From: Heterobilharzia americana
Taxonomy: Eukaryota; Platyhelminthes; Trematoda; Strigeidida; Schistosomatidae
Direction: 5' to 3'
DNA: 64,000 nucleotides
Assembly (NCBI GenBank): GCA_944470555.2
Contig: OX104134.1
Location: 16,781,248-16,845,247, forward strand
Position 1 is the stretch's first letter. Every line of letters starts with the position of its first letter. A model generated the notes under the pieces. That model saw only the letters and a list, made by a program, of their open reading frames with translations. It ran no database searches and was not told the origin of the DNA. Position numbers and translations under genes: made by a program. Positions 1 to 10,740 of this stretch are shown piece by piece.

Positions 1-359
1 ATTTGCGACCAGTAAAATTGAAACAAACCCATCCTCTGGGAGAGTATATTTGACTTGAACATCTGTTTTTTTAAAATTTCCCCAGCTTCACTGAGAACAG
101 TGACATCCAGACATTGCCTGTAAAAGTGAGATAATTTCGCAAAGTTCATTATTCGGAATAAATTATTACTATCACTTTTGTCTGATAGCAACTTAATATC
201 GAATTCGTAGTGCGAGTTCGCAGAGGCCGGGTCTTGTCCTTCCTCCCTGAATACGCTGTGTGAAAGCCTCATCAAGGGCATTTTTTGCCTTACTGCTTTT
301 TCGACTGCAAGAAGGCACGTGACAAAATCTCTCGTCAGGGACCGATTGTTGAGGTTTCG
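1..359 (-). CDS. Partial open reading frame running off the left edge, unrecognised
   Basis: Reading leftward from an in-frame TGA at 360-362, the frame stays open for about 119 codons to the window edge. It has no stop in the window, so no complete ORF is defined. Protein-like stretches include RDFVTCLLAVEKAVRQKMPL and LFRIMNFAKLSHFYRQCLD. The first methionine lies near residue 30, so this could be an internal exon or a fragment of a mobile element. A run of seven T at 66-72 marks a spot where the other frame also looks plausible (continuing as DVQVKYTLPEDGFVSILL), so a one-base indel may be present. A second minus frame is open for about 77 codons across the same DNA (LPEGFHEATIPIVFIGDSPP...). 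Base composition is more GC-rich than the surroundings. I do not recognise the family. Confidence 0.3.
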
Positions 360-916
360 TCATTTGGGGCGGTGAATCGCCTATAAAAACGATTGGAATC
401 GTTGCTTCGTGAAAGCCTTCAGGTAGTTAAATTGGACAGTTGCTTTCCAGGCTATCGATCAACTACAGGTGGTGCGGTACAAAGAGATGCACTCGATCCA
501 CATATTTTCTCATGTATGTTATTGATGTGTGTAAGGTGGTGAGACGTGGAAAATAATATCCTTATGCAGGTGAATTCAAGATTGTTCGTGGCCCTCAGTA
601 AGTTGCCAGAACTGAAGACCATATAAAATGGTCTTCGTGACTGAAATGAGAGGTGGGTGCATCCGTTCGCCCTTTAAAAACTTCGGATACTTTACCTCGG
701 AAAAGTTATCCTAGCGCCACTCTGCGCCTGGCGGAGCATGATATCCCGGCAATCAGTAGGGTATGTGTTCTGAAGACACGATATTCCGGCATTCAGACGC
801 CCAGTGAGCATGACTGCAAAATCATCGCTAAAACGCAAAGATAGCCAGGTTTTCCTGCGGGGAGAGTCTGAATTTATGAGGGCGAACATGCATTTCCCAA
901 TGTTTGAGTCAGACGT
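360..916. other. GC-richer interval without a recognised gene
   Basis: This stretch lies between the left-edge open frame and the solo LTR. Overlapping short frames on both strands (63 aa on +, 65 aa on -) occupy 653-889, but neither resembles a family I know. A short inverted repeat (gaagaccatataaaatggtcttc) sits at about 616-638. The composition resembles that of mobile-element DNA rather than the AT-rich background, so it may be an old element fragment. No assignment is possible. Confidence 0.3.
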
Positions 917-1260
917 TCAGCAATTCTCCTGATGCAAACTTGACAGACGCAATGACCAATCACTGATTATTCGAACTTATTATATACCCACGAATTCGAG
1001 ACCAATGAAGAAACACGATAGCGTAGTCGGATGGAATAGTATATTTGGGTGGTTGGTCTAAGATACCGATGCGTTCCAACTAACTGGCTAGAGAGTCGGA
1101 TACGAGCAGTGCAACGTAACACGACAGTGTGCCAAATGGTGAGGATGCTTGACCGGGTGTCCTCAGCTTAGTGAGTCCAGTTAAACTATGAAGGTCAGCA
1201 TTAATGTTGAATGTCGTCGAACCCTAGGCTATTGATATTGGGGAAGTGTGTGACGCTACA
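917..1260 (-). mobile_element. Solo LTR of the CsRn1/Boudicca-like element
   Basis: This matches the LTRs at 3544-3886 and 6003-6344 along its whole length with scattered substitutions. Shared blocks include the part around gatagcgtagtcggatgg and the closing tgacgctaca. No primer-binding site or polypurine tract lies next to it, and no internal coding sequence is attached, so it is best read as a solo LTR left by LTR-LTR recombination. The left boundary is placed by alignment, because the first ten bases are diverged. No matching target duplication was found, which fits an older copy. The element reads on the minus strand. Confidence 0.75.
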
Positions 1261-3543
1261 CCATCAATATAGCAGAGGGTCGACTACGTAACGTTTGGGC
1301 TTCCTTTACTTTAGATATGCAGCCTTGTAACACTCAAAGAAGCACTAGCAAGTTATTTCGTAATTTATTTTCATGAAAGCAATGTTTTTTACAATTTCTT
1401 CCCCTATATATAAGTGGGACTAGGGTTATGTGCAAGTGTCTGTTGCTATGCTGCATAATGGTCATCTGCTCTCAACATACTGCTTCTCGGAATCAGGCTT
1501 CATATGCTTGCGGTGTATCAAAACCCACGGCTATTTAGTTATTGATAAAAAAGATTTATAAGAAGAGTAATAAGTTATTTATAATAAAGAAGCATAAAAA
1601 TACATACTATTTTTACAGAGAATATCTGAATGTTACCGTTCTCAGTGAAGCTGAGAAAATCCCAAGATAAATCATCACATCATATAGAGTCTCTTAGAGT
1701 GGGCGATTTTCTGTATACTAGTCCTCACGTACTATTCGCATTCGTCCTGTTATATTACATTTGCAACCATTGACGGTTCTTCAAAAAGATATCAGCATTA
1801 TAACGACAATCTCACCTGCCATCAAAATGTTGAGGTCAGCAAAAAATTTCTAACACGTTAACGTAGTTACCTCAAAAAGGATAACGTATAACATGGCAAA
1901 ATTAATTTTCATATTAGTGCTGGGACAGAAAACACTCAGGAGTCAACAGGGAAAAAAACTTACAAAGTTAACCTATAGTGCTTTGAAAAATGACTTTCCA
2001 ATGTTTATTAGCAACTAAGTATTGGAAAAATATTGTTGCTTAAACTAGATACCTGTCTCATTTAACGTACTCAACGTTTCTTGCTTAAATACATAACGTT
2101 TACGTAAAATCAAAAATTACACCCATTACGTCCGGATTATGAGCAGTTTATGCTACTTGTTTACCACAGCAAAGCGTATCCGTCAACGAAAATAGGTTAT
2201 ACGGAAAGGAAAAATCAAAAGCTATTCGTTTTGACAAATCTTCAGCCTATTTATACTTTTATGGCATCAGCTGATCGAAAAATCACCTGCAACCTATGGG
2301 ACTGTACAGCCAGCCTATAAAATTGGCAATATTTATTGGCAGTTGTGTATGTCATATACCTGATCTGATCCGTAAAAATGGTTTGCTTTCTTCAGAAATA
2401 TATATGTACATATTATACATATCCCAGCATCGATTGGACAGAAATGGGGACTTATGCTGAATAAAGTAAAAAAATATATATAAGATAAGAATATTTACTC
2501 TATGCACAAGTTTCTTGAAAATGCTGAGTTAACCTAGGTAAACAATCCCATTAGCAATTAGATTCATAATACATAAGCATTAGCAGGCTGTGTTATATTT
2601 AACTGGCTTGGTTTCAGAAACAAAAGCGAAATAATCACTTTATTCTTTACGCTTTCTTCCTCGCGCATGATAAGATCTAAGTACGCCAACATAAAGTTTT
2701 TGTTTAGTAGTACGTATATAAAGTCTTATACACTTTCTCATAGTCTTGCCTGACAGCCTATACGCAGAGGGCTTCGCATGAATAGGATGCTAATCATCTG
2801 ATAAAATAACTCCTGTGACGTGTTAACATGGGTTAAGATGTTTGTTTACAACAGTTCAACTAAAAGCTTTAGAGGGGCACCACTAAGTGAGCCGACAATC
2901 TTCAAATTATGGTCCTTTTCCATCAACCTGGGAAAGAATGTAAGGGAGTAGTAGAGCAGAGTGAGAAAGATTCATGAGTTTATAAAACAAGAGAGAAGAT
3001 GCCATGATACCTAATAACCTCAACTTCTTGGTAGGGAAAGTTAAGCTTTGTGACCGTTTGATGAACTGGTGTTATTCAAATGAATTCTTTACCCTCTTTT
3101 ATTCTCCTTTAAGGTCATTTCCAGGTGTTTCTTGGATTTCGGCGTCGTTGATTAAGCCACAGACCAGGTGAAGTCACCGTTAACCCGTTCGGTGCTGATA
3201 TAACGTGAAGAAAAGTATGATTCGTCTTAGAAGAGTGATTCTGGTAGACGGACATTTGTACCATTAAAAAATCAAGTAGGTAGGAATAATAAAGTGGTGA
3301 GCAGCTGTATACAGGTAAGGGAAGTAGTGTCAAAAGTTTCAGGATAAGCTGGTGATAGCAGTAGTTATTAGCTGGATAGTCATGGTTATAATAGTCGAAA
3401 CGACTGAAAGAGATCCGACCAAAAAGAGTAGATAAATAAAGAAGAGAAAATGACTATTGTATTTCTAGTTTGATATATCAGTCTAACCTATATTCCTTTC
3501 CAGTAAGCGTTGTCTGAATGATTCAGCTTAATCATCTTGTCTT
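1261..3543. other. AT-rich noncoding DNA, no gene seen
   Basis: No convincing exon, RNA gene or element was recognised. A 72-aa minus frame at 3115-3333 has no recognisable features and is of chance length. The 5-bp target duplication gtctt of the LTR element ends this interval, at 3539-3543. Confidence 0.5.
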
Positions 3544-3886
3544 TTAGGATTTGTCCTGGTGCGAACTTGACAGACGCAAAGACCAATCACTAATTATTCG
3601 AACTTGTTATATACCCACGAATACGAGACCAAGGTAGAACACGATAGCGTAGTCGGATGGAATAGTATATTTGGATGGTTATGCCAAAATACCGATGCGT
3701 TCCAACTAACTGGCTAGAGAGTCGAATACGAGCAATGCAACGTAACACGACAGCGTGCCAAATGGCCAGGATGCTTGACCGGGTGCCTTCAGCTTAGCGA
3801 GTCCAGTTAAACTATCAAGGTCAGCATCGATGTCGAAAGTCGTCAAACCCTAGGCTACTGATTTTGGGGAAGTGTATGACGCTACA
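3544..3886 (-). repeat. 3' LTR (left copy) of the CsRn1/Boudicca-like element
   Basis: In element orientation this LTR starts TGTAGCGTCATAC and ends CCAGGACAAATCCTAA. It differs from the right copy by only a few substitutions and one indel, which suggests a fairly recent insertion. Exact ends are ambiguous by 1-2 bases, because the target site and the LTR edge share T residues. Confidence 0.85.
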
Positions 3887-3903
3887 GATCACTCCCCCCC
3901 TAG
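3887..3903 (-). other. Polypurine tract of the LTR element
   Basis: On the minus strand AGGGGGGGAGTGATC lies directly before the 3' LTR. This is the expected place for the polypurine tract that primes second-strand synthesis. The interval 3904-4290 that follows is the element's 3' noncoding tail, with no conserved coding motif. Confidence 0.6.
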
Positions 3904-4241
3904 TGGGTTCGTGAGGACCCTAAGACGATACCAGCCGGAAGTAAAAACCCAGTGGTTTCTCCACTGGTAAAACTCTTCCGATGGGCTGACTGCGTGAGGT
4001 GGCCCCTGGTTGTCTGAACCTTATTCTAGGGTGTCGTGGCGATTAAATAAATAAAATACAATAAATGGAATTGTACGTCGGTCGCGGTCATCTGTTCCTT
4101 TCGACGTTCCGTCCAGTGCTCGTTGCACCTGGAATATAAATAAAAGTCTTTAATACCACGAAAACGTTGCGTAAAAATGGGAATTATTTATATATCAACA
4201 TATCGAAAAATAAAAATTTACGCTTATCTTTACCGTTTTTT

Positions 4242-5051
4242 TTAAAATTTCATTACATGGTAAATAAAAATTGATATAAAAAGGCAAAGTATACGAGGGT
4301 TTGTATTGATGTATCGGGTAGGAGTCCGGAGTTGTTTTGGCGTTGAGCCTTCGGTAATCACCGGTTGGACGCCAGTCACTGCTATCCTTTTGGGAACCAT
4401 GTGCAATGGCGATGCCCAAGGATTGTTCGACGGTCTGATAATGCCCAGGTCGAGCATGTGGTCGAATTCATTTTTCGCCGTTTGGAGCTTATCGGGGGCT
4501 AGACGGCGCGCTTTGGATGCCACAGGTGGACCTGTGGTTGTGACGTGATGCATAACATTGCTGGTTATGCACGGAAGAGTGTGCTTCGGTTGCTGTAACT
4601 CTGGATATTTCTCCAGAACTGCCTGGTAGGACGCGTCGTCTGATTGTTTAGTCCTAACGATGGCTAAACTCGGACCTACATAGGTGGTGCCGCCAATGGA
4701 TAACTTTGTGCTGTTATCTATCAGTCGTCGACGGCGAGCATCTACGAGTAGATCGTAATGGTTTAGCAAATCTATGCCAATGATGGGCATAGAGACGTCT
4801 GCCAGGAGGAAAATCCAGTGGATAGGTTTGCGTAAACCTAAGTTGAGGTAGGCATACCGTCTCCCGAATGTCGCGATTGCCTTGCCGTTGGCTGCTTGAA
4901 GATTGAAGGATGGGTCAAGATGACGCTCCTTTGTCGTTGCTGGAAGAATGCTAACTTCTGCGCCGGTGTCGACGAGGTAGCGGACTTTCGTTTTAATATC
5001 CGTGACGTAGAGCAAACGGCTTTTTTCGCCGGCTACGGTTGCCGTGAGCAC
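4242..5051 (-). pseudogene. Pol fragment: aspartic protease and N-terminal reverse transcriptase, truncated
   Basis: The frame encodes a retropepsin domain with the active-site motif VDTGAEVSILP near residue 32 and the flap/second-loop region IIGIDLLNHYDLLVD near residues 92-106. The RT N-terminus follows (DHMLDLGIIRPSNNPWASPL, about residues 197-216). At a run of four T at 4388-4391 the frame is lost. The expected continuation, DWRPTGDYRRLNAKTTPDSY, is found in another minus frame at about 4310-4380, so one base appears to be deleted. Beyond about 4300 all remaining Pol domains are absent. The protease frame is -1 relative to gag and overlaps its 3' end by 19 nt, compatible with -1 ribosomal frameshifting. 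No slippery site was proved. Confidence 0.8.
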
Positions 5052-5872
5052 GTGCCGGCGTGACCGTTTCCCGAGTTCGGGTCCTTCTTAAAACGGCATG
5101 GTTTACGACATTTTCTGGCTTCATCCCCGTAAGTGTTATGAAACCAGCACCATTCAGGGTTTTCCACCCTGTTGGGTTTCGTTTTAGGGCTACCACACGA
5201 CTTGCTGCGATGCGCCAAGGTGCGTTTCCGTGAAGTGCTACGTGATCTAGGACTTCGAGATCGTAGCAACCGTCTCACAGAGTTGCACAACTTGGTCACC
5301 TCTGAATCCTGGCGCTCTGTTTTGTCGCAGATAGAATATACGTTGGAGACTGGTCTGCTGGATATCTCCAGTATTTTATCTGCTGAGGCTGCCAGGTCGT
5401 CGAGTGGGACTGACTGGAGTGTCACCAACACGGTTTGCACCGGTTGTGGTAGTTTCGAGAGAAATAGTTCTCGGAAGAAACCATCGTCAAATGTTCGTGC
5501 ACCGATTACTTCTCGCATGCGTGCGAGGACTTCAGTAGCTGAGTGGCTGCCTAGCTCGATGTTACGAAACAATTCGTCTAGACGTTGGCGATCTGTGAGA
5601 TCGCTTTTCTTCAAGAGTGCGGCCTTTAGAAGTGCATAAGGGTCACTTACTTCAGGATTAAACATGTTTGCTGTAACATACCTGTTTAATTCTCGCGGTA
5701 GTGAACGTATGACAGCAAGAAATCGAGAATGAGGATCTGAGACACCCTGCTCTCGAAAATCTGCCTCGGCATACAGAAACCATGTTTCTGCATTGTCTGG
5801 CCAATATGGCACGAGTTGGATCGTGTTCGTAGTCGACTTAATACGAATAAGCTTGGGAGTGTGGTCGGACAT
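5033..5872 (-). CDS. gag: Gag-like protein of the LTR element
   Basis: A 279-residue frame starts at the first ATG after the primer-binding region. The N-terminal two thirds (from MSDHTPKLIRIKS, with YWPDNAETWFLYAEADFREQ around residues 23-42) resembles the capsid-like part of Gag proteins of this clade. A Ser/Arg-rich linker follows (RSRSPRSRSTSRKR). The C-terminus carries CWFHNTYGDEARKCRKPC, a CX2HX9CX3C zinc motif. That CHCC arrangement is the known hallmark of CsRn1-clade Gag, unlike the usual CCHC knuckle. The frame has no stop and looks intact, in contrast to the adjoining pol. It would assemble virus-like particles and bind element RNA. It could be expressed even though the copy lacks most enzymes. 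Confidence 0.8.
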   Translation of the reverse strand: MSDHTPKLIRIKSTTNTIQLVPYWPDNAETWFLYAEADFREQGVSDPHSRFLAVIRSLPRELNRYVTANMFNPEVSDPYALLKAALLKKSDLTDRQRLDELFRNIELGSHSATEVLARMREVIGARTFDDGFFRELFLSKLPQPVQTVLVTLQSVPLDDLAASADKILEISSRPVSNVYSICDKTERQDSEVTKLCNSVRRLLRSRSPRSRSTSRKRTLAHRSKSCGSPKTKPNRVENPEWCWFHNTYGDEARKCRKPCRFKKDPNSGNGHAGTCSRQP

Positions 5873-5982
5873 GAGAAAGTGTAGTAAATGGATATATAAA
5901 TGTTATCGAAATGAAAACAATAAACAAATATAAAATGGAACAGGCTCACCAATTCAATACTTGTTATTGGTCGGGATATGTG

Positions 5983-6000
5983 ATCACGTCGGGCTCACCA
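5983..6000 (-). other. Primer-binding site, tRNA-Trp type
   Basis: On the minus strand, within 2 nt of the end of the 5' LTR, the sequence begins TGGTGAGCCCGACGTGAT. Read on the plus strand it ends ...cgtcgggctcacca, which matches the usual 3' end of eukaryotic tRNA-Trp except at about one base (recalled, not searched). Use of tRNA-Trp is established for CsRn1-clade elements. Confidence 0.65.
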
Positions 6001-6002
6001 AT

Positions 6003-6344
6003 TTAGGATTTGTCCTGGTGCGAACTTGACAGACGCAAAGACCAATCACTAATTATTCGAACTTGTTATATACCCACGAATACGAGACCAAGGAAGAACA
6101 CGATAGCGTAGTCGGATGGAATAGTATATTTGGATGGTTATGCCAAAATACCGATGCGTTCCAACTAACTGGCTAGAGAGTCGAATACGAGCAATGCAAC
6201 GTAACACGACAGCGTGCCAAATGGCGAGGATGCTTGACCGGGTGCCTTCAGCTTAGCGAGTCCAGTTAAACTATCAAGGTCAGCATCAATGTCGAAGTCG
6301 TCAAACCCTAGGCTATTGATTTTGGGGAAGTGTATGACGCTACA
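6003..6344 (-). repeat. 5' LTR (right copy) of the CsRn1/Boudicca-like element
   Basis: This is nearly identical to 3544-3886 and lies in the same orientation. It holds the promoter side of the element on the minus strand. The adjacent gtctt at 6345-6349 is the right-hand target duplication. Confidence 0.85.
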
Positions 6345-6349
6345 GTCTT

Positions 6350-6824
6350 TTCTGTAATCAGTTGACGACAAAGTTTCGATTTCCGCAACTGGCGCTGGAT
6401 CAAAAACGTCGCTTTCTCAAAAAGTTGAGAAAATATGTGACAAAACAGTTTCTACCCAGTGGTAGCAAATAATTCTTTGGGCTAAAATGTATATAACTAG
6501 CACACAGTTGATATTGATGCTAACCTTCATAACTTTTACAGACTTGCGGAGTTCAGATTACACGGTAAAGGATGCAGGCCATTTAGAACCTTGCACTCTT
6601 ACATTGTGATGTTTGTTCATGATCCCCTCCCTATCCAACCAATCAATGTGACCTGGAAAACATTAGATCTTTACCTCGAAACCACAGGGTTAACTAGACG
6701 AATAACTGATAGGGTAAGAAAAAATTTTAAAAAGTGGAAAACATTTGATTACCTGCGTCTGTCTTCAAAGCCATCAGAGACTCAATGAAAACTATAATAA
6801 CAGTTTTATAGTAGCGATGGCTAG
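6350..6824. other. Noncoding DNA, no gene seen
   Basis: A 65-aa plus frame at 6591-6788 has no recognisable family or splice context and is of chance length. Nothing else was recognised. Confidence 0.4.
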
Positions 6825-6995
6825 TAAATAGCAGGGAAATCCAGCATGCGCGTTTTGTCCCACTGAGGTCGTCAACTGAATGTACCTGTTTCCTAGTGAG
6901 TGGTGTTGCTCCTACCGAGACTTGAACTCAGGACCGATCTCTTCAAATATCAGAGCATTGTCCAATAGGCCTGCGAGTCACAACAGCCACTTCTT
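6825..6995 (-). mobile_element. Sm-alpha-like SINE relic with decayed hammerhead ribozyme
   Basis: On the minus strand a tRNA-like part with a B-box-like element (GGTCCTGAGTTCAAGTCTC at about 6916-6934) is followed about 45 nt later by a hammerhead-like block: TTGACGA, a GC-containing stem, then GGGACAAAACGCGC and GCTGGATTTCCC. The published schistosome Sm-alpha hammerhead has CTGATGA, a GUCC/GGAC stem II, GAAA, a small GCGC stem III, and a GUC cleavage site before CTGGATTCC. Here the order and spacing match, but C3 is T, GAAA is AAAA, and the GUC is gone. Self-cleavage is therefore not expected. The family call rests on remembered features of Sm-alpha. Confidence 0.6.
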
Positions 6996-7124
6996 GGGCT
7001 ACGTGTATAGTTTTTATGATTTTACTTGTGCTATCCTGTCATTAAATGAACCGAACTGACCAGCTTCAACTGACATATGAGTTTCTGTAAGGATGAATGG
7101 ATTTAGCCTGTCATATCAATTTTA

Positions 7125-7195
7125 CATTTATGATGGAAGGTGGAACTCAGGACTCATGTTTCGTTCAGCTTAGGATGTAATTGACCATTACTTGG
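7125..7195 (-). mobile_element. Weak relic of the 3' half of a hammerhead SINE
   Basis: On the minus strand AACGAAACATGAGTCCTGAG followed by TTCCACC parallels the 3' half of the Sm-alpha hammerhead: GGACGAAA, a small stem III, GUC cleavage triplet, then a stem I strand. The upstream CTGANGA box is not recognisable. It lies only about 130 bp from the clearer relic at 6825-6995 and may be part of a second insertion. Confidence 0.3.
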
Positions 7196-7949
7196 AATGT
7201 AACATAAAGTCGTAAGAAAGTAATGTAAGAACACCCTTTTGTTTGAGGTGGGCAGTGAATTAGTTCTTGTCACTAAAGCTATGAACCACAATCTGCTTTT
7301 ACAGATGTTATGATCACCAGATCATGCAACTCTTTCTGATTTGAATCTCAAGGGGAAGTATAAGCCGAAATTCTCTTATTTCTAGTTGTGAGACCTGAAT
7401 TATCATCCGAATAATACAACACGCATTCGATTCTTATGTCAGAATCATGGCTGGCGTCTAACAAGGAGGGGCTATAAGAAAGTAGCTGATGGAGTATTGC
7501 TAATATCACTATTATTTGTTTGGTAAATAGCCCTGAAGAATGTGGTGATCTGACGTACATGCCCACGAAGCGTGTTTTGGGCTACTAGACGGTTGTATTC
7601 TGACTTGCAGTCACCAGCTGAATTCCATATTTTGAGACGGCAGCTCATGGATGAGGGGCTGATAGGAATGAATCGCTAGATCATTGAATGAACTTCAGTA
7701 TCCGATGTCGCACCGTTTCCTGTTGTCAAGTATGTAACCGCCACCTTTGAGAATGTCACATGTACCACAAAGCACTTTCACAGTGTAATCTATAAGGTCA
7801 TTAATTATCAGATTAGAATTTATGAAATGCAAGAGATGTTTCGAAAAGTGACACCGGCCTTTAGTCGTTAGGCAGTAAGCCTTCATACAGAGTTGAGAAG
7901 GAAGGCTTGGTGCAGCACTTATTTCCCTTCACCGTTGGTCAACTGTGCG
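7196..7949. other. Noncoding DNA before the CR1-type element
   Basis: No exon or element recognised. Short minus frames at 7348-7566 and 7695-7886 show no family features. The 5' boundary of the CR1-type element is indistinct and may fall anywhere between about 7890 and 7960. Confidence 0.4.
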
Positions 7950-10740
7950 ACACACAGGACGGAAACTCATTTAAGTAGTTTCGTTGTCTTTTACATAAAT
8001 GCACGTGGTCTTTTAAACAAATGGACTAAGCTTAGTAACGTGATGAGTAGAGAAAGCCCTGACATCACTGCCATCTCAGAAACTTGGCTCTCTCCCTGGG
8101 TCAGTGACTGTGAAACACACTTACGAGGATTCGTCCCTTTTAGAAGTGACAGGTTAGCACCTAAAGGTGGTGGTGTCATCCCTCACGTTAAGAATACCTT
8201 AACTGTGAAAGCCATAGAAACAGTTGCACATGAAAGTGGGACATGTGAAATGCTGCGCTGCCGACCAGAATGCAAGGGACAGGATGTCAACGTAATTGCA
8301 ATATATATCGAAGCCTGAAAGTGAGGCAGCAGACTTCCTCCCAAATAAGCTGACCCTCTGGGTGGATAAATGCCGGCGCCTAGTTGTAGGAGACTTCAAC
8401 ACACCATCAGCTGGCTGGGATAGACTAACGACAAAAGCACCACTTAATTCTTTGATCACAGGTTAGTGGAAACATCAATTTCCTTAGCCCTCACACAACA
8501 CATTAGGATACAGACCACAGATGATCATCAGCATGTTCCATCAGTTCTAGACTTAGTGTTCTCACATACAGATGATGTATGTTTCATCCGGCACCTAGCA
8601 ACACTTGATAAAGTTGACTACACTATGATCATCTGCAGGTTCACAGCAGACGTCTTTTACCAGACAGATGCCCCAGCTAGACCCCACATATGGAAAGCGA
8701 ATATGAAAGCTATTAACCTGGCAGCCTCTTTGGAGGACTTGATAGTCAATCCAGAAGCCTCAGTTGAAAGTGCGTGGGCTTCTTCAAACAGATATATGTA
8801 TGAGTGACCCAACCATTCATTCCATGAACTGTCCTGAGAGGACGGGAACACTGTCCTCCGTGGATAAACCACTAAATCTGAATGGTGCTATGACGTAAGA
8901 AAAAGTGTTGGAGTCTTGCAACCCACCTCAGTACATCCGAAGTGGTGAAGCATTACAAAGAAGCCTGCAATAAATGTGTCATTGCTATCCGCCAGTCACG
9001 AATAGGCTTTGGAATACGCTTTGCCCAGGCTGCATTGCAACATCCAAAGAGGTTATTTCACTATATGAACTACAGAAATAAAATGTGTCATGGTATACCC
9101 AACCTTACCAAAGTGACACAAACTGACTGTCTGATTGAGGACGGTAGGTAAGAAGCAGAAGCCATGGCTGGACATTTTGCCGAAGTCTTGGCACAGGAAT
9201 CCTATATGGACACTTATCCAACACTAGAAGCATTGACATCTAACAGAATAAACTCTGTGGATATCAATCGCAGTGATGTGTTTCGGGTTCTAAGTAATCT
9301 CGATATGGAAAAATTAATGGGGCCGGATGAGTTGCACCTAAGGCTGCTCACAGAACTCGCACCCTATGTAGCCGGCCCATCGACCACCATATTCAGACTA
9401 TCAGTGATGGCACATTCCCCTATGACTGGAAGGTTGCAATAGTAACGCCTACCCATAATGCAGGTTCCAGGCAGCTCCAATCAAATTATAGACCGATAAT
9501 TTTGACTAGTACTGTAGTGAAAATCCTAGAAAGAGTAAGCAAGAAAGCCATCAGAATCTACCTAGACAGCAATACTCTTTTGTCTCGTTTGCAGCGTGAC
9601 TTTCGTAGAAATTTCTCCTGCTTTACGAACTTTCTTGCAGTTAGAGGAAGTTGGGTTAGGTCTAAAGATGATAAGATACCTATAGATATCATTTTCATAG
9701 TCCTTCGTAAAGTGTTCGACAAGGTGCTTCATTACAGGTTGCTCGGAAAACTGGAGAGTTTTGGAATCATTGCCAGTCTGCTTGCATGGACAAGACAGCT
9801 CCTCGTTGGTAGGTTACAAAGAGTTAGGATCGATTCTCAACTCTCCACTTGGAAGTCAGTAGAGAGTGGAGTGCTGCAAGGCGCAGCCGTAGGCCCTTTG
9901 CCATTCCTCCTATACATAAATGAGGTGCAAATATCACGAAATCTCCTATGGTTCTCTATGCTGATGATGTAGGAATCTGACGCGAAATTAGGAATGATGA
10001 GGATATACGTGTGCTTCAGGCAGACCTGAACAGCTTGTTTACCTTGTCAGAGAGGTGGCTAATGCCTATCAATGCAGGTAAATATGTGAGCATGCACTTG
10101 GGGCACATACATAGCAACACCTACGATATTGATGGGACTTCTTTACCGTCAGTGCTGACCCACAATGACCTGGGAGTCACAGTAAGTTATGACTTGAAAA
10201 CCGCGGCACACTGTTGATTGGTAGCACCTCGGAGTTTTACGACACTCTGGGCATTGAGTGGAACGTTTACGAAAATAAATGAAGACAAGTTCATAATCTT
10301 ATTCACGTCATTAACTGGGTCTAAATTAGAAAACTGTACACAGGTGGCAAACCTTGTCTGAAAGGAGACGCAGACCTTCTAGAAAGAGTTAAGAGAGCAA
10401 CCACTCGTATGATCCCTGCGATGGCTGCCTCGCCTATGAAGAAAGACTTGTGGAGCTGAAGCTCTTCACTTTGCCATATCGCAGACAGAGAGGAGACCTG
10501 ATCATGCTACACAGGATTCTGAGAAGTGACTTCGGACATAATCTATTTTCTCTTTTCCTTCCCACTAGGTCGGAACACCTCACAGGACATAATAGGAGGC
10601 TACAAAAGCAAAGAACGAACATAATATCTGCTGAGTACTGGTTCTCGTGTCGAGTAATCAACGCCTGGAACCTACTACCAGAGGAAGCGGTGCCCGCGTC
10701 ATCGAATGACTCGTTCAAAAGGGGATTGGACTAGCCATAA
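7950..10740 (+). mobile_element. Decayed CR1-type non-LTR retrotransposon
   Basis: Fragments of one protein follow in order through several frames. Endonuclease comes first (INARGLLNKWTKL, ISETWLSPW at about 7995-8100; VVGDFNTPSAGWD at about 8376-8420). Reverse transcriptase follows (NYRPIILTS at about 9486, GVLQGAAVGPLPFLLYINEV at about 9870-9930, YADD at 9957-9968). The typical CR1 C-terminal tail comes last (LFTLPYRRQRGDLIMLHRIL at about 10462-10520, NAWNLLPEEAVPASSNDSFK at about 10660-10720). Frameshifts and stops break it at about 8318, 8465, 8807, 9150, 9440, 9970 and 10215. In RT motif A the catalytic Asp codon is GTC (Val) at 9700-9702. SR1, Perere and pido are the known schistosome elements of this group; which one this is cannot be settled by eye. 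No target duplication was identified. Confidence 0.8.

Larger units (their letters stand above)
3544..6344 (-). mobile_element. Non-autonomous Ty3/gypsy LTR retrotransposon, CsRn1/Boudicca-like, internally deleted
   Basis: Two LTRs of about 343 bp (3544-3886 and 6003-6344) flank an internal region read on the minus strand. The target duplication gtctt is present on both sides (3539-3543 and 6345-6349). In element orientation the order is 5' LTR, tRNA-Trp-type primer site, Gag, protease, the first part of reverse transcriptase, then a jump to a 3' noncoding tail with a polypurine tract. The rest of RT, RNase H and integrase are missing, so the copy is about 2.8 kb and cannot move on its own. 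The CX2HX9CX3C Gag motif and the tRNA-Trp primer are features known for the CsRn1 clade, which includes Boudicca of Schistosoma mansoni. The family name is inferred from those motifs. Confidence 0.85.

Noticed and set aside
5172..5639. 155-aa plus frame
   Set aside because: Antisense shadow of the Gag frame on the minus strand.
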